From Cristatella mucedo (taxonomy: Eukaryota; Bryozoa; Phylactolaemata; Cristatellidae), in contig WPIO01000001.1 in the NCBI GenBank assembly GCA_009760855.2, forward strand, positions 21,234,501 through 21,298,500: a DNA stretch of 64,000 nucleotides, given 5' to 3'. Shown one piece after another: positions 11,465 through 23,839 of the stretch. How positions within the stretch are numbered: position 1 is the stretch's first letter; each line of letters begins with the position of its first letter. The position numbers and the translations under genes were made by a program. Below the pieces are notes generated by a model. The model was not told the DNA's origin and did no database searches. It was given only the letters and a program-made list of their open reading frames with translations.

Positions 11465-12002
11465 ATAATACTTACAAAACTGGTCCGACAATCTAATATT
11501 TGTTTAGGGAACCTTTCAAAAGACAAACATATTGGAAATTAAATCGGAATTTTTTACGACTTCCCCATAAAAAAATGAATAAGCAAACCATGTCTGAAGC
11601 TGATGTATACCGGAAGCAACACATTCACAAATAGGAGATCTACCCATCTCTACATCACATGCGACTTGCATCTCAATCGTTAAACCTTGGTAGATCAAGA
11701 TATGTGTGTGAAGCTTGTTCGGGAGCATTCTTGTCAGCTTCATAATCAGTAGAGCTTGATGCTTTGTAAATTCAATAACTCGGCTAATACAGCTCGTATC
11801 AGACTTAAATGTGAAATGCGAGTCCTGCTCTGCTTGTTTCACAACATACTACAAAAGTTCTGATTTCGGGTGGATGTAGTCTGCTGCAAAATGCTCATTG
11901 TTGCAGAAAATAAAGCTCACGGGCGTTTAACAGTGTCCTAACTAGTAAGGTAGCATAGGTAGTAGGGTGCGTAATTTGACATATTTATTATGTATTTATA
12001 GC
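11465..12002. other. Unassigned; one 108-codon open frame
   Basis: A minus-strand open frame at 11516-11842 has no recognisable motif, and I cannot tell it from chance. Nothing else is seen. Confidence 0.3.
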
Positions 12003-12145
12003 AATAATATAATAATAATAATAATATTGCACTTGATAAAGCGCCCTCAGAGAACTTAATCTCTTTCTAGGCGCTTTACATTTGCTGCAAAGTGATATGC
12101 AATAGAATAGTAAGTAAAATCATGCTTGAAAAACAAACACGAATC
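12003..12145 (-). mobile_element. LINE-1 3' tail, antisense
   Basis: ATAATAATAATATTGC followed by the antisense tail (AAAGCGCCCTCAGAGAAC, TAGGCGCTTTACATTTG). This is a very 5'-truncated insertion. Confidence 0.85.
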
Positions 12146-12805
12146 ATAAGAAAATACTGCACGGCAGAAGAGCAGAACATAACTATGGATTAAAGGCATG
12201 CAGGTTTGATAAATGTACATCCTGCAGATGCCATTACAGAAATTCAGCAAGTTGTGGCTGTTTTCTGATGTAATTTCAACAAACTAGAACAAATCAAACG
12301 ATGCATCGTCTCAATTTTAGCAACAGCTAAGGTTGAAAATACCAGGTCCAAAGTCGTGCCAGGGAAGGACGGAGAGAAATTCGCTAAGATTATTTTGAAC
12401 CGCCACCATGAGAAATTTCCAATAAGAGGCTTCCTGAAAATGATGCTATGATATGCTACGAGAATCAGTAACCCTTCAATACAATAACACTATACATTGT
12501 TGGTATATATGAAGCCCAACCAGTTGGTTGCAATCGTATGTCTCTAAAGAACGTTGCTAAGAAACAAGTGCCGCATAATAAATCAATCGAGAGGTTGTAA
12601 ACTGAATGTTTGATTGTGTGTATGACTACAATAAGCACAAAGGGCCCAACCTCATGCCATCAAAAGTCTAGGACTAACGCAAAGCAATTTAATTGACACG
12701 TAAAAACACAAACATGACCCCACCAAGCATACAGCAGTAACCTAACGTACATATAAGCTAATATAAGCTACCATAATTAACTACATGGACAAACAGTATG
12801 CATAT

Positions 12806-12847
<42 letters not shown>

Positions 12848-13027
12848 CCGTGTGCGTGGGTGTGTGGCCACACCTCAAATCGTTGCATTAGTAGTCAAGT
12901 AACCCATTTGCACAACACTATTGTTGACACATATGTCTCACTATCTTAACAAGAGAACATCCAGCCTCTTAGTAGTATTTTTTGCATTGATTTCGTAAAA
13001 CTGAAATGTCTGTTCGGGCCAGAACTA
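12146..13027. other. Unassigned with a GT microsatellite
   Basis: No gene seen. A (GT)n run of about 33 bases lies at 12810-12842. Confidence 0.4.
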
Positions 13028-13410
13028 TAATAATAATTCACTTGATAAAGCGCCCTCAGAGAACTTAATCTCTCTCTAGGCGCTTTACATTTGCTGCAAA
13101 GTGAAATGCAATTGAATGGTAAGTAAAATCATGCTTGAAAAACAAACAAAATGAATAATATGGTTAGGGGTGACATGCACAGGGTCAGCATGCGAATGTG
13201 GTTAGTGGCAGCACGCACAGTGTCAGCACGCATAAGCACGTGAAGGACGAATCACAGGGACCCGCTAAATGCTGTCCTAAATAGGTGTGTTTTTAGGTTC
13301 TTTTTTAATGTGGTCAGGTCGGGGGATGTTCTGACGCAGGTCGGGAGGAAGTTCCAGGCTGTGGGAGCATACGAACTAAATGCACGGTCTCCAAAGGATT
13401 TAAGGATTTA
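13028..13410 (-). mobile_element. LINE-1 3' end, antisense
   Basis: Antisense tail and 3' UTR followed by the end of the ORF (complement encodes FRSYAPTAW-like and [11 protein letters not shown]-like sequence). The copy stops abruptly near 13410 beside a TTTA repeat. Confidence 0.85.
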
Positions 13411-14928
13411 ATTTATTTATTTATTTAACTATCATGTCATTTGCAAGATATTGGTGTCAGAAAATCCCAACCAACAAGCAGAATCAAACGAATATGGTCT
13501 AAATTATCAACAGCAGCATACAAAACTATCAATATCCATTAAGGGAGTGCCCCTTTTATGTCTCACAAGATAATCGAAAGTGGTGCGGCCAAACTACTTT
13601 GTCAAAATGTTAAAATGCATAGCACTAATTGCTGCCGTGTCAGTGGATATTAAGCGGATGCTGGTTCAGTGTTTTGTACTATGACTTTGATACACCAGTA
13701 GTCTTTGCCAACACCTGTTTTTTTTTAGGTCGGAGCACTTCACTGCCAACAAAAAGTTGAACAATCCACTGTTTTCATGCACGCATATCTCCGGAAATAC
13801 TGGAGATTGAGCAGCTTTAGAGACTGAGCACTGGCTTCGAAACTTGGACCACAGCAAAATATCTATAGTGCACATCCACATTCAAAACATAAAAGCCCAC
13901 AGAAGACGTGGTGACAAGCCAGCAAAACATAACACGTGCAGTGTGCACACCTAATCTACGCTAAAAAAAAACTATGGTTAACCCTTTACGACCAACAAGG
14001 TTACCAAGCAGTGGCATCAAGCGTGCGGTTGTACCTAATGAGCACATAAAAGTCCAGCAAGGCAGCGGCAAGGAATGCCTGCTATGGCCACCACGTCAAT
14101 AGAATACCTTGATCGCAACCCTAAATTTTAAATGTGTTTGAAATATATCAAATATATTTGAGATGCATAATATATACATATATATAAACTCGAAAAATAG
14201 TACCACTGTACTTTTCCTGCATGAGCGTACATGTCCAGAGCAGGGTCTCATAACAGCAAGACACTGACTTATGGAGTCTCATTAGATTAATTTTTCTACT
14301 CTCTAGTACTACGATATCCCAGTGGGTATTGAGTAATAAGCAAGTGGCGGATCTGCAACATTAATTTTTTTAAATAACAAGTAGTATCAAAGTAGTGCTA
14401 GAAGATATATTGAAGGAAATGACAGCACACCCTAAAATCATGTTGAGAGTCTAGGATTGCATGGGTAAAAAGGCAAGCATGAAAACCGTAAAACTAAGAC
14501 AGCATCTAAAAGATCACATCGCACGTAGGCTTGCTGGCAGGGCACATGGCAACAGATGATACTCCAAAGCCACGCACAGAAAAACCCGCTTATACTGTCG
14601 AAGACTCTTATTTTCGAACACAGGCGCATGTCTTCACAAACCTGAGGCGAGACTTTCACTAAAATGCGGATAGCGGCAGAGCATACAGGATTACGGAGAG
14701 CGAAACTTCCCACACGCTAGGACCACTACGCATGACGCGCAAAGTCACGTATTACGGAAACACCACCACATCACTACCAGTGATCGCTCATGCGATGGCC
14801 ACGCATGCTGCCAAAGACTGCACCAGTAAAACCGAACCTCGTCCGTCTCCCACTCCTCGGCGTCCGCGGGAGCAGCCATGCTGGATATCCGAGAAACACC
14901 GCCGAGGGGTCAAGGCCAGTAATTATAT
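13411..14928. other. Unassigned stretch
   Basis: No gene or known repeat recognised. Short open frames at 13666-13881 and 14438-14713 (minus) have no family features. Confidence 0.35.
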
Positions 14929-15000
14929 GGGCGTGTCATAACGATCACGTGGTTCCCGCCCCCCCCCCCCCCCCCCGCCGACATTCCGCCCGCCCATCGA
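14929..15000. promoter_or_regulatory. GGGCGTGTCAT...ATCACGTGGTTCC motif, copy 2
   Basis: Second copy of the arrangement at 64-112, here with an 18-base C run (14959-14976) between ATCACGTGGTTCC and the CCGCCCGCCC box. It lies at the edge of a GC-rich stretch and could be promoter-like. Confidence 0.3.
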
Positions 15001-16621
15001 GCTGGCTCCGCGCCGGCAAGTGACCTATCCTGGCCGCGCAACGCACGGCTTCTGCATCGGCCTATGCACACGCTATGCACTCCATTCACCCTCTTAACTC
15101 CACGCGTTCCGGAGCAGCGCATATGGCGGCTACCACACGAGTACGTACGCACGCCCGCGTCTGCCACTGGCTTCGCCAGCGTATTAACACAGCTGTCATC
15201 ACTGCCATCACGCGTTGGGGGGGGGGGTGGCATCGCCGTTGAACGTTTTATTCGTCGCGCCGCTGCCGCGAGCGTGAGCCCCTACAGTGTGTGCTTCCGT
15301 CTCGGTCCTGGGTGGTTGGAACTGAGACTCGGCTTAGCGGCGATCGGATCGGCGTGGGCGAAAATTCCCTTTCGTATATCTTCGATTGGTTTCGTTAATA
15401 CGCTGGCTTTGCTAGCTTTGCCTTACCCATGCCAACGGCGGATTAAGCTTTCTTTAGTGTTGACGTCGCTTTTCGCAATGGCCTTTTCACATGCACGAGA
15501 CGACATCTTACGGATAGAGCGAACGAAACCCCGCAGCTAACAGCCTTACAACGAGGGTACAGCAACGACGAGTGCTAAAAAAGGGGGAGATAATTTACTA
15601 ACTTGCAAATTTAAAAATGTACTAACTTACACGTGAACATAGCTGCATCATGCGCTCTCATATTTGAAATTGAATTTCAGACGACTATAAAACTTGAAAG
15701 CGTTTTTAAAGGATGGCCACAGCGTGCATTCCAGCAGCTTGTGGTCTTTGCACTACGACCCCCTTTTCGGTCGCCCGAATTGCCAACCCGGCGCTTCCCA
15801 GCGCTTCCGCTTGAACCCGCTGAAAGAAGGAGCCGTTCTCGCCAGCAGCAACTGACCGAGCAGAGAAGAAGCATGAGCACGAGCACGAACTCGTCGCGCA
15901 GCTCAACCGCATCGTCTGTCGCGCCAGCAGCGAGCGCACCGGAGAGAATAAACAGGCCGCCGCCGCCGCCAAGCACCGCCGCCGCAGCACAACGAGCTTA
16001 CTGCGAACTTCAAGAACGTCGATCCGTCGCAAGTTTCGCAGGCCTGCAATCCCGAATCACGGTGATTTCATCGAGATTCACGTTGCTTCGCACAGTTGTG
16101 CCACTTTACGCAACTAGCGACTCATTCGACCTGAGCTGAATAGGAGATGGGTATGCTTGAGGCTCTCTAGTTTTACCGTCTGGTCTGGAGCCATCAGCAT
16201 TCTGGAAATGCGTTTAGGCCGCGTTTCTCATCGTTTTTTCTACCGCTTGTCTTGCTGTAACCATGAAGCGTGAGGCGTCTTTTTATCTGTTTATCACTTA
16301 GCACTAGAATCTCTCGGCAGCAGCTATTTGGAGAGCTCTTTTCGATTCTCTATGCGATTCTGCGGGACCGGAAGCTACTTTGCTAATGGTGAGTTGAGAT
16401 CACTAATCGACCGCTAGCTGTTCGGCTAGCTGCTCCTTGCAACTAACGGCTCCGCTTGCGCCAGCGGCCGAGCCTCTGCTATGGCGTTACGGTGTGAGGT
16501 TAGAAGTTGGAGTCCGTGTGGTGAGAGTTCTCCACACCAGCGGTGTCCTCAAGAAAGTCTCTTTAGATTCTGGAGCTGCCCGGCGTGCGTGCCCCAAGAT
16601 TTCCTGTGAGACGACATTTTG
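15001..16621. other. GC-rich region, possible promoter or first exon, no gene recognised
   Basis: The GC-rich composition and long open frames on both strands (for example 15064-15540 plus, 15633-16139 plus, 15706-16032 minus) follow from base composition. The frame at 15633-16139 has Ser-, Pro- and Ala-rich runs and no domain. It could hold the missing first exon of GTF3C6 or another transcript, but nothing shows this. Confidence 0.3.
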
Positions 16622-16855
16622 AGACATATGACGACATTTAAAAAGAAGTTTAAAACATGCCTCTTTATTACAGCATTTAGTGGCTCCTTGTCATTCGTTC
16701 TTTGTGTGCTTCTGCGGGCTGAAACTGTGCCAGCTGCTACTAACTGTATACCACTAATCATTTGGTCATGCTTTCTGTACAGTAACTGAAAAGTGCCTAG
16801 AAAAAAATTCAGTCCTTTGAGGGCGCTTTACCAATGTATTATTACTATTATTGAC
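16622..16855 (+). mobile_element. LINE-1 3' end
   Basis: Sense copy: TTTAAAAAGAAGTTTAAAAC at the ORF end, a decayed 3' UTR, then AAAGTGCCTAGAAAAAA, GAGGGCGCTTTACC and ATT repeats. Confidence 0.8.
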
Positions 16856-18144
16856 AGTCTGAAACCTATAATAGTTAACAGAAAAAATAGTTATATAGCT
16901 AAATCAAAGACTGGGTTAGCATATACTTTCGTATAATCTCGTTTAGACATCACTGCTTTAGATAATCGATGTCACACCACACTGGCAGCATTATACTGAC
17001 TAGGAACACTTGTGTTGCCATTATTTCCTCAATAGTCACGAAAATTGAAAAGCACGGATAGCTTTTTATTTGTGTAGCACTATTGAATATATACGGTCTT
17101 CTGCCTGGATTCTCTTCCACGCCTGTACGACTCTAATGTTCAAATGAAGCTACCCTAAACCGTTATCAGAGTTCTGTAACTGTCTCCTTTATTTGAGGTG
17201 ACCTGAAAGATTCATCCTGAGAGGCGTAGCCATGAGCAGCCCAATGGAAACAGCTGCTGTTGTCAGCAACCTTAACTATTAGATTGTTTCGTTGAACTCT
17301 TCTCGCTGAAAGTGCTGAGCATTAAGATTTAAAACCGCCGTCGAGCTACACACCCAGGATTAATTGGCCTTAAGGGATTTGAGCTACTTAAAAATCAAAG
17401 AGAGTGAGTACGATTCTGCTCATACTGCCGCTATATCAACCCAGTTAAAACGAAGTTTGTGTGTTCCTGAATTAGGCAAAGATGAACTACACGTTTGAGA
17501 TAGGACATTGGCCTAATCTCATGCTTACAAATATAAAGGGCTGCAGCCGGTGTTGATATACCTAGCTGAGATGCTTAACGACATCACGCAGTAGGCACGC
17601 TAAACAGCAGAGCTGCTTGCTTGCCTGCTTAGTGCGTCGGGGTTTAGTCTGAATAACAAGCATTCAAAGAAATAAAACCGCATTCACAATTCAGTAATAA
17701 GATTTCACTCAACCAAATCCAAACAATAATATTGATTAGAGAAATAAATCTTTACCCAAGCACTTTGTGTGGTTTTTGTTTATGTAGACCGCAGTCGGTG
17801 ACAGCGCCTAAATGTTGTTATCTGCCAGTACTAGGCTGGGTGGCCCTCCCGGCCACCGGTTAGGCAATCGGAGCGCAGCTAGGCGTCGGCAACGGCGCCA
17901 ACGAATGAGAGCGAAGCGTTCCGATACCGCAGAGGACAGAAGCGGGCGACGTTTGCGGCGGGCAGTAGTGCTTCCGCCGGCTGTGAGTGTGGAGGAAAGA
18001 AACTGGTGGTGTTCCTCGTTGGCTAGCGTGCTGTGCCGCTCGCAACGACAATTTAGACTACACTTTGCAACTCGCTGCGAGAAAATCAATAACCAAAATG
18101 TTAATGGCATGCACGGTATTGTGCTTAGATAAGCAAACAAACTT
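16856..18144. other. Unassigned; GC-rich segment at 17800-18060
   Basis: Overlapping open frames on both strands at 17808-18140 reflect GC content and have no recognisable domain. Confidence 0.3.
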
Positions 18145-18630
18145 CGGCTCCGACCTACCTATCAGATGTACTCTCCCACTTGGCTAAGCATTGTACCATC
18201 CGTTTTTCGGAATCTAAATGTATACCTGTACTTCGTAAAAATCTCAAATCCTTTGCAGACAGTGCCTTAAGTTCGTATGCTCCCGAAGCCTGGAACTCAC
18301 ACCCGACTTGCGTTACGACATCCCCTGACTTGACCACATTTAAAAAGAAAATAAAAACGCACCTATTTATTAAAGCATTTAGTGGGTCCCTGTGATTCGT
18401 CCTTTATGTGCTTATGCGTGCTGACACTGTTTCATGCAGCCACTAACCACATTTGCATGCTGACCCTCAACACGTCACCCCTAATCATGTTCCTGTTGTC
18501 GCTAAGCATGCTACCACTAACCATGTGATCGTGCTTCCATTGCAGCAAACGTAAATTGCGTAAAGAGAGATCGAGTTTTCTGAGGTTTTCTATATCAAAT
18601 ATAGTATCGTTATTATTATTATTATTCTTT
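18145..18630 (+). mobile_element. LINE-1 3' fragment
   Basis: Sense copy from the end of the ORF (APEAWNSHPTCV, DLTTFKKKIKTHLF) through the complete 3' UTR to ATT repeats. Confidence 0.9.
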
Positions 18631-18639
18631 AGTATCATG

Positions 18640-19040
18640 GTTTGACTCGCAGCGAAACTACACCGGAAAATACTCAGGGCAACAGGCTTGTAGGACCTCT
18701 GATTACTAACTTGTACCGAATCATGCCCAGGTAAGCACTAAAGCACGCAAGAACAAAAAAGCAGCTCCCTGGGGCAAAGAGAAGCTGAGCGGAAAAGATG
18801 CGTCTTTAGCCGAGACTTAAAATGATGCGAACTCAATGCAGGCTGTAACAGAAGCTTAAAGCGAGTTCCTGACTTTCAATGCGATTTAATGCCGGGGGAA
18901 GCGAAATTAATGACCGCCATGGAGTGAGTGATACGAGAGCACGTGACTGGAGGAGCAAGGAGGTCGGATAAGTAGCTTTGTGCAAGCCTGTCAAGTGACC
19001 CGTAGGCCAAAGAGAGAATCTTGAATTGTATTCAAAAAAA
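18640..19040. other. Unassigned, possibly old LINE remains
   Basis: Sequence around 18800-19020 faintly resembles antisense LINE 3' coding sequence but is too decayed to assign. Confidence 0.3.
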
Positions 19041-19044
19041 TTAA

Positions 19045-19145
19045 ATATACATTTGTTTAGAACCCTAAGAGAACTTAATCTCTATTCAGGCGCTTCACAC
19101 ATGCCACGGGGCTCGAGCCCAAGACCTCGGTCTGGGCGAACATCT
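19045..19145 (-). mobile_element. SINE-B copy, antisense
   Basis: Reads CCCTAAGAGAACTTAATCTCTATTCAGGCGCTTCACA (tail, antisense), then GGGCTCGAGCCC as the B-box. Confidence 0.7.
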
Positions 19146-19149
19146 CAAC

Positions 19150-19660
19150 ACGTGATAGGTAGCCTGGGAGGCTCGGCTAGAAGTGGTGCGACATGGCTGC
19201 TGCGCCATGGACGACAAAACAGACAAGCTGCTGAGTTTGGAACCAGTTGCAGTCGATTAATGGCACAGGCCAAGAGGACTCCTGAATAAAAGGATTTGCA
19301 GTAGTCTAGAGGCGATGTCACAAACTAGGATATTGTATCATGTTGAAGCAGGTCCTGATTTTGGCAGCTTTCCTCAGCTGAAAGTAGGCTGACTTGAGAG
19401 CAAAGGCAATGCACTCATCCACTGACTATTTGTTAAGGAGCTGCACGGCCAGATTATGAGCAGACGTCACTGTAGTGGTGCTATGTGTTCCAATCATGAG
19501 GGCGAGGTCTTGCTACTTGAGGCTGACACTGTCGTGCCCATAACTAGTAGGTCGGTCTAATCATGGCAAAGCTTGAAGAACCTAGCGGCAATCCAAGTGC
19601 GAATGCTGTCGATGAAGGCTACACGAGAAGTAACCACAGGCAGAACCAAGGGCAGTAGGG
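19150..19660 (-). mobile_element. LINE-3 fragment (old CR1-like)
   Basis: Its reverse complement matches 33228-33600: the sequence around AGCAGGTCCTGATTTTGGCAG and the block TCAGCTGAAAGTAGGCTGAC. Frames are broken throughout. Confidence 0.75.
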
Positions 19661-20177
19661 AGCGGTTCCCAGCCCCAGTCTATTCAGCCGCCGAACACCA
19701 CCCAGTACCGGCATCCGTCAGCCTGCCAACACCGGGACGGGGGGGGGGAGACAGTGTAGAAAAGGCTAATGTCCGTGTCTTGTGCAGTGTCCGACACACC
19801 GCGGTGAGCACGGACCAGCAGTCACAGAACTACCTGAGTAGCCAGCACCAGCTTTTATATTGTATGCTACAGACGCCAAGCCCTTTCTCCACCTCGGTCG
19901 CTCGCCGGTCACCCTTTTTTAATATTGAACCTGTGGTGTGCTACGTCAGCCGCATTATCGCCGTGGATATTTATCATTCACAGTTCCTGAATTATAACTG
20001 CTAGGAACGGAGCAGCCCGTTATGCGGTAATCTGCCCGATGAGGCTAACAGGCTGCACGGAAGCTGACGTCGTGTGAAATTCATTTCAGTTGTGTTGTAG
20101 ACTATGATTCGGGGGAAGAGCTTGAGCTCCAGAAGTCGGGTCAGGCGGTCGAGAAGAGCTCTAGCCTCCGTGAGAGT
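19661..20177. other. Unassigned stretch with a short G run
   Basis: An open frame at 19573-20004 crosses from LINE-3 into unique sequence and is not credible as a gene. G9 lies near 19740. Confidence 0.35.
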
Positions 20178-21815
20178 TTCGCTGCCACTAACCACACTTG
20201 CATGCTGATCCTGAGCATGTCACTCCTAACCACGTTGTTCATGTTGTTTATCAGGTATGATATTACTCACCATTCAATCGCTGTTCCCTTTGCATCATAT
20301 CTTGAAACTTCAAACCATGCCAGTAAGTTCCAGTCTGGCTTTACAGCTAATCACTCTACAAAGTCAGCATTGCTTAGGGTGTACAACGACCTACTTAGGA
20401 ATGCAGACATGGGTAGAGTGTCTCTACTTGTTTTGCTCGATCTTTCGGCAGCTTTTGATACTGTCGATCACAGAGTTCTTCTAGAGCGCCTCTCATCTCG
20501 CCTGGGCATCACTGGCACTGCTCTGCAATGGTTCAGGTCCTATCTCAGTGGCAGACTCCAGAGTATTGATGTGAATGGACGAAGATCATCTGAGGTACCT
20601 CTGAAATATGGGGTACCACAGGGCTCCGTGCTAGGCCCGGTTCTTTCACGGTTTATACTCTCCCTCTTGCTGATGTGATTGCCAAGCACAATCTAGGCTT
20701 TCACTTCTATGCGGATGACACTCAGTTGTACCTTTGCGTTGATTCCTCCTAGCCTTCGAGCACCTCGAATTCTCTCAACTCACTTGCTGCATGTATTGAT
20801 GACATCCGCACATGGATGGCAGCAAATTTTCTAAAACTAAACGATGATGAAACCAACTTACTAGTTATGGGCAAACCCAGTGTGATTCAGAAACTGGAAA
20901 GGCTGACGCTCTAAATTGGCTCTGCCAGCATATCTCCTGTTGAATCAGCTCGAAATCTAGGTGTCATATTCCAAAGCGACCTCTCGTTAGACGACCACAT
21001 CAGCTCCGCAGTCAAGTCTGCCTACTTTCAGCTACATAACATTGCTAAAATTTGGGCTTGTTTAGATAAGGATATCACGTAACGTTGCTAAAATTTGGGC
21101 TTGTTTAGATAAGGATACCACGTCCAAGTTGATCAACATCCCATCTTGATTTCTGCAACTCACTGCTTATTGGCCTACCAGCATGTGCGATCAGGCGATT
21201 GCAGCTGGTGCAAAACTCTGCAGCTAGGCTTGTCTGTCGTGAGCATCGCAGTTGCCACATTACTCCACTTCTCGCCGACCTGCACTGGCTACCAGTCAAG
21301 CAACGGATCGACTTCAAGGTCTTGTCGCTCACTTTTAGGTCACTTCATTCTTTGGCTCCAGCCTATCTGATCTATCAGATCTACTCCCCCCACCAGTCCA
21401 ACCATCGTACCACCTGCCTCTCGGAATCCAACAGTTTACCAATACCTCGTACAAACCTCAAATCCTTTGGAGACCGTGCATTTAGTTCGTATGCTCCCAA
21501 AGCCTGGAACTCCCTCCCGACCTGCGTCAGAACATCCCCTGACCTGACCACATTTAAAAGGAACCTAAAAACACACCTATTTAGGACAGCATTTAGTGGG
21601 TCCCTGTGATTCGTCCTTGATGTGCTTATGCGTGCTGACACTGTGCATGCTGCCACTAACCACATTTGCATGCTGGCCCTGTGCATGTCATCCCTAACCA
21701 TGGTATTCATGCTTATCAAGCATGATACTACTCACCATTCAATCGTGTTTCTCTTTGCAGCAAATGTAAAGCGCCTAGAGAGAGATTAAGTTCTCTGAGG
21801 GCCCTTTATCAAGTG

Positions 21816-21847
<32 letters not shown>

Positions 21848-21850
21848 GCA
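20178..21850 (+). mobile_element. LINE-1 (CR1/L2-like) copy with reverse transcriptase, 5'-truncated
   Basis: Sense copy. A displaced piece of 3' UTR (20178-20300) precedes RT sequence with [12 protein letters not shown] (motif A), [10 protein letters not shown] (motif B) and YADDTQLYL in another frame (motif C). The ORF end ([19 protein letters not shown]), the full 3' UTR and an (ATT)n tail at 21819-21846 follow. Frames are split by a frameshift near 20650, an in-frame stop near 20750 and a tandem duplication at 21036-21120. The copy cannot encode a full protein, and the endonuclease region is absent. Confidence 0.93.
21036..21120. repeat. Tandem duplication of about 42 bases inside LINE-1
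   Basis: The block GTTGCTAAAATTTGGGCTTG plus TTTAGATAAGGATA occurs twice in tandem and breaks the LINE frame. Confidence 0.85.
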
Positions 21851-21915
21851 AATGTAAAGCACCTAGAAAGAGATTGAGTTCTCTGAGGGCGCTTTATCAA
21901 GTGCATTATTATTAT
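21848..21915 (+). mobile_element. Duplicated LINE-1 tail
   Basis: Directly after the first (ATT)n tail, GCAAATGTAAAGCACCTAG...GCATTATTATT is repeated. This is either a second tail-only insertion or a slippage duplication. Confidence 0.85.
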
Positions 21916-21984
21916 TTTTGTACGAAATGCAAGCCTCCGTCGCTATCGAATGAATTTCTCTACGGCATGGATATGGACTTAATA

Positions 21985-22110
21985 ATAATGCACTTGATAA
22001 AGTACCCTTAGAGAACTTAATCTCTCTCTAGGCGCTTTACATTTGCTGCAAAGGGAAATGCAATTGAATGGTGAGTAAAATCATGTTTGATAAACACACA
22101 AAATGAATAA
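21985..22110 (-). mobile_element. LINE-1 tail, antisense
   Basis: Antisense tail with AATAATGCACTTGATAAAG and TAGGCGCTTTACATTTGC, then 3' UTR sequence, ending near 22110. Confidence 0.85.
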
Positions 22111-22616
22111 CATTAAGCTACGGGCGCTCTTAGCTGCAGCCACGTTCCACTGCTGCTGGCGTGCGTGCCTGCATTGGTGCTGCACCTACAAGTCGTCAGC
22201 CCGATTCAAGGTTTTCGCTGGTATTCGCCTGGGACTAGCACCTGCTAGCACTGCTTACAAGCACTGCTGTAGGCCTCATTCTGCCCGGACGTGGAAGCCT
22301 CGACGCCAGCCTGTAACATAATCTTGTAACAATGCTCCCCTGACGTCCGGTCCGATAGGGTTCGTCTGGAAAGGATATCCGACACAGTAAGCGGTTTCCC
22401 ATCCCAACTGGCAGCACACCACGTCGCCGACTTATGTAGGTATGATGTGTTATGACTTTCGCTGCCGGCAATAAGCATCATTAGGATCGGGTGGATGCTT
22501 GCCAAAGTCTAACGGTTTTGATACTGTTTCTCACAACATGCAATGCCACCCATGGACCGGCCATCAGCAGCGCCTTAGCAGAGATCATTTGCTCAAAGCG
22601 TGGGTGGTCACTCGTT
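22111..22616. other. Unassigned stretch
   Basis: Short open frames on both strands (22103-22321 plus, 22235-22505 minus) show no family motif. Confidence 0.35.
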
Positions 22617-23835
22617 AATAATAACAATAATAATTAACTTGATAAAGAGCCCTCAGAGAACTTAATCTCTCTCTAGCCTTTTTACATTTGCTGTAAAGTG
22701 AAATGCAATTGAATGGTAAGTAAAATCATGCTTGAAAAACAAACGAAATGAATAACATGGTTAGGGGTGACATGCACAGGGTCAGCATGCAAATGTGGTT
22801 AGTGGCAGCATGCACAGTGTCAGCACGCATAAGCACATCAAGGACGAATCACAGGGACCCACTAAATGCTGTCCTAAATAGGTGTGTTTTTAGGTTCCTT
22901 TTAAATGTGGTCAGGTCAGGGGATGTTCTGACGCAGGTCGGGAGGGAGTTCCAGGCTTTGGGAGCATACGAACTAAATGCACGGTCTTCAAAGGATTTAA
23001 GGTTTGTACGAGGTATTTCTAGACTGTTGGATTCCGAAAAGCGAGTGGTACGATGCTTGGCCTGATGGGGTAGTATATCTGACAGATAGGCTGGAGCCAC
23101 AGAATGAAGGGACCTAAAAGTGAGCGACAAAACCTTGAAGTCAATCCGTTGCTTGACTGGTAGCCAGTGCAGGTCGGCGAGAAGTGGAGTAATGTGGCAA
23201 CTGCGATGCTCACGACAGACAAGCCTAGCTGCAGAGTTTTGCACCAGCTGCAATCGCCTGATCGCACATGCTGGTAGGCCAATAAGCAGTGAGTTGCAGA
23301 AGTCGAGACGGGATGTCACGAATGCATGGACCAACTTGGACGTGGTATCTTTATCTAAACAAGCCCGAATTTTAGCAATGTTATGAAGCTGAAAATAGGC
23401 GGATTTGACTGTGGAGCTGATATGGTCGTCTAACGAGAGGTCGCTTTGGAATATGACACCTAGATTTCGAGCTGATTCAACTGGAGATATGCTGGCAGAG
23501 CCAATTTTGAGAGTCAGCCTGTCCAATCTCTGGATCACACTGGGTTTGCCCATAACTAGTAAGTTAGTTTTATCATCGTTTAGTTTTAGAAAATTTGCTG
23601 CCATCCATGTGCGGATGTCATCAATACATGCAGCTAGTGAGTTGAGAGAATTTGAGGTGCTCGAAGGCTGGGAGGGATCAAAGCAAAGGTACAACTGAGT
23701 GTCATCCGCATAGAAGTGAAAGCCTAGATTGTGTTTGGCAATCACATCAGCAAGAGGGAGAGTATAAACCTCGTTCTGCTTGACATCATCGACTGGACAG
23801 TAATCTCCAGATGAGATCATCACATACTTTCAATC
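22617..23835 (-). mobile_element. LINE-1 copy with an intact 324-codon reverse transcriptase C-terminal half
   Basis: The best-preserved LINE-1 copy. An uninterrupted frame at 22849-23823 begins just before the active-site box ([10 protein letters not shown]). It runs through the thumb and C-terminal region ([57 protein letters not shown]) to its natural stop. The 3' UTR and tail follow at 22617-22848. The copy is cut near 23835 before RT motifs A and B, so it is dead despite the clean frame. It looks like a recent 5'-truncated insertion. Confidence 0.93.
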
Positions 23836-23839
23836 AGTG

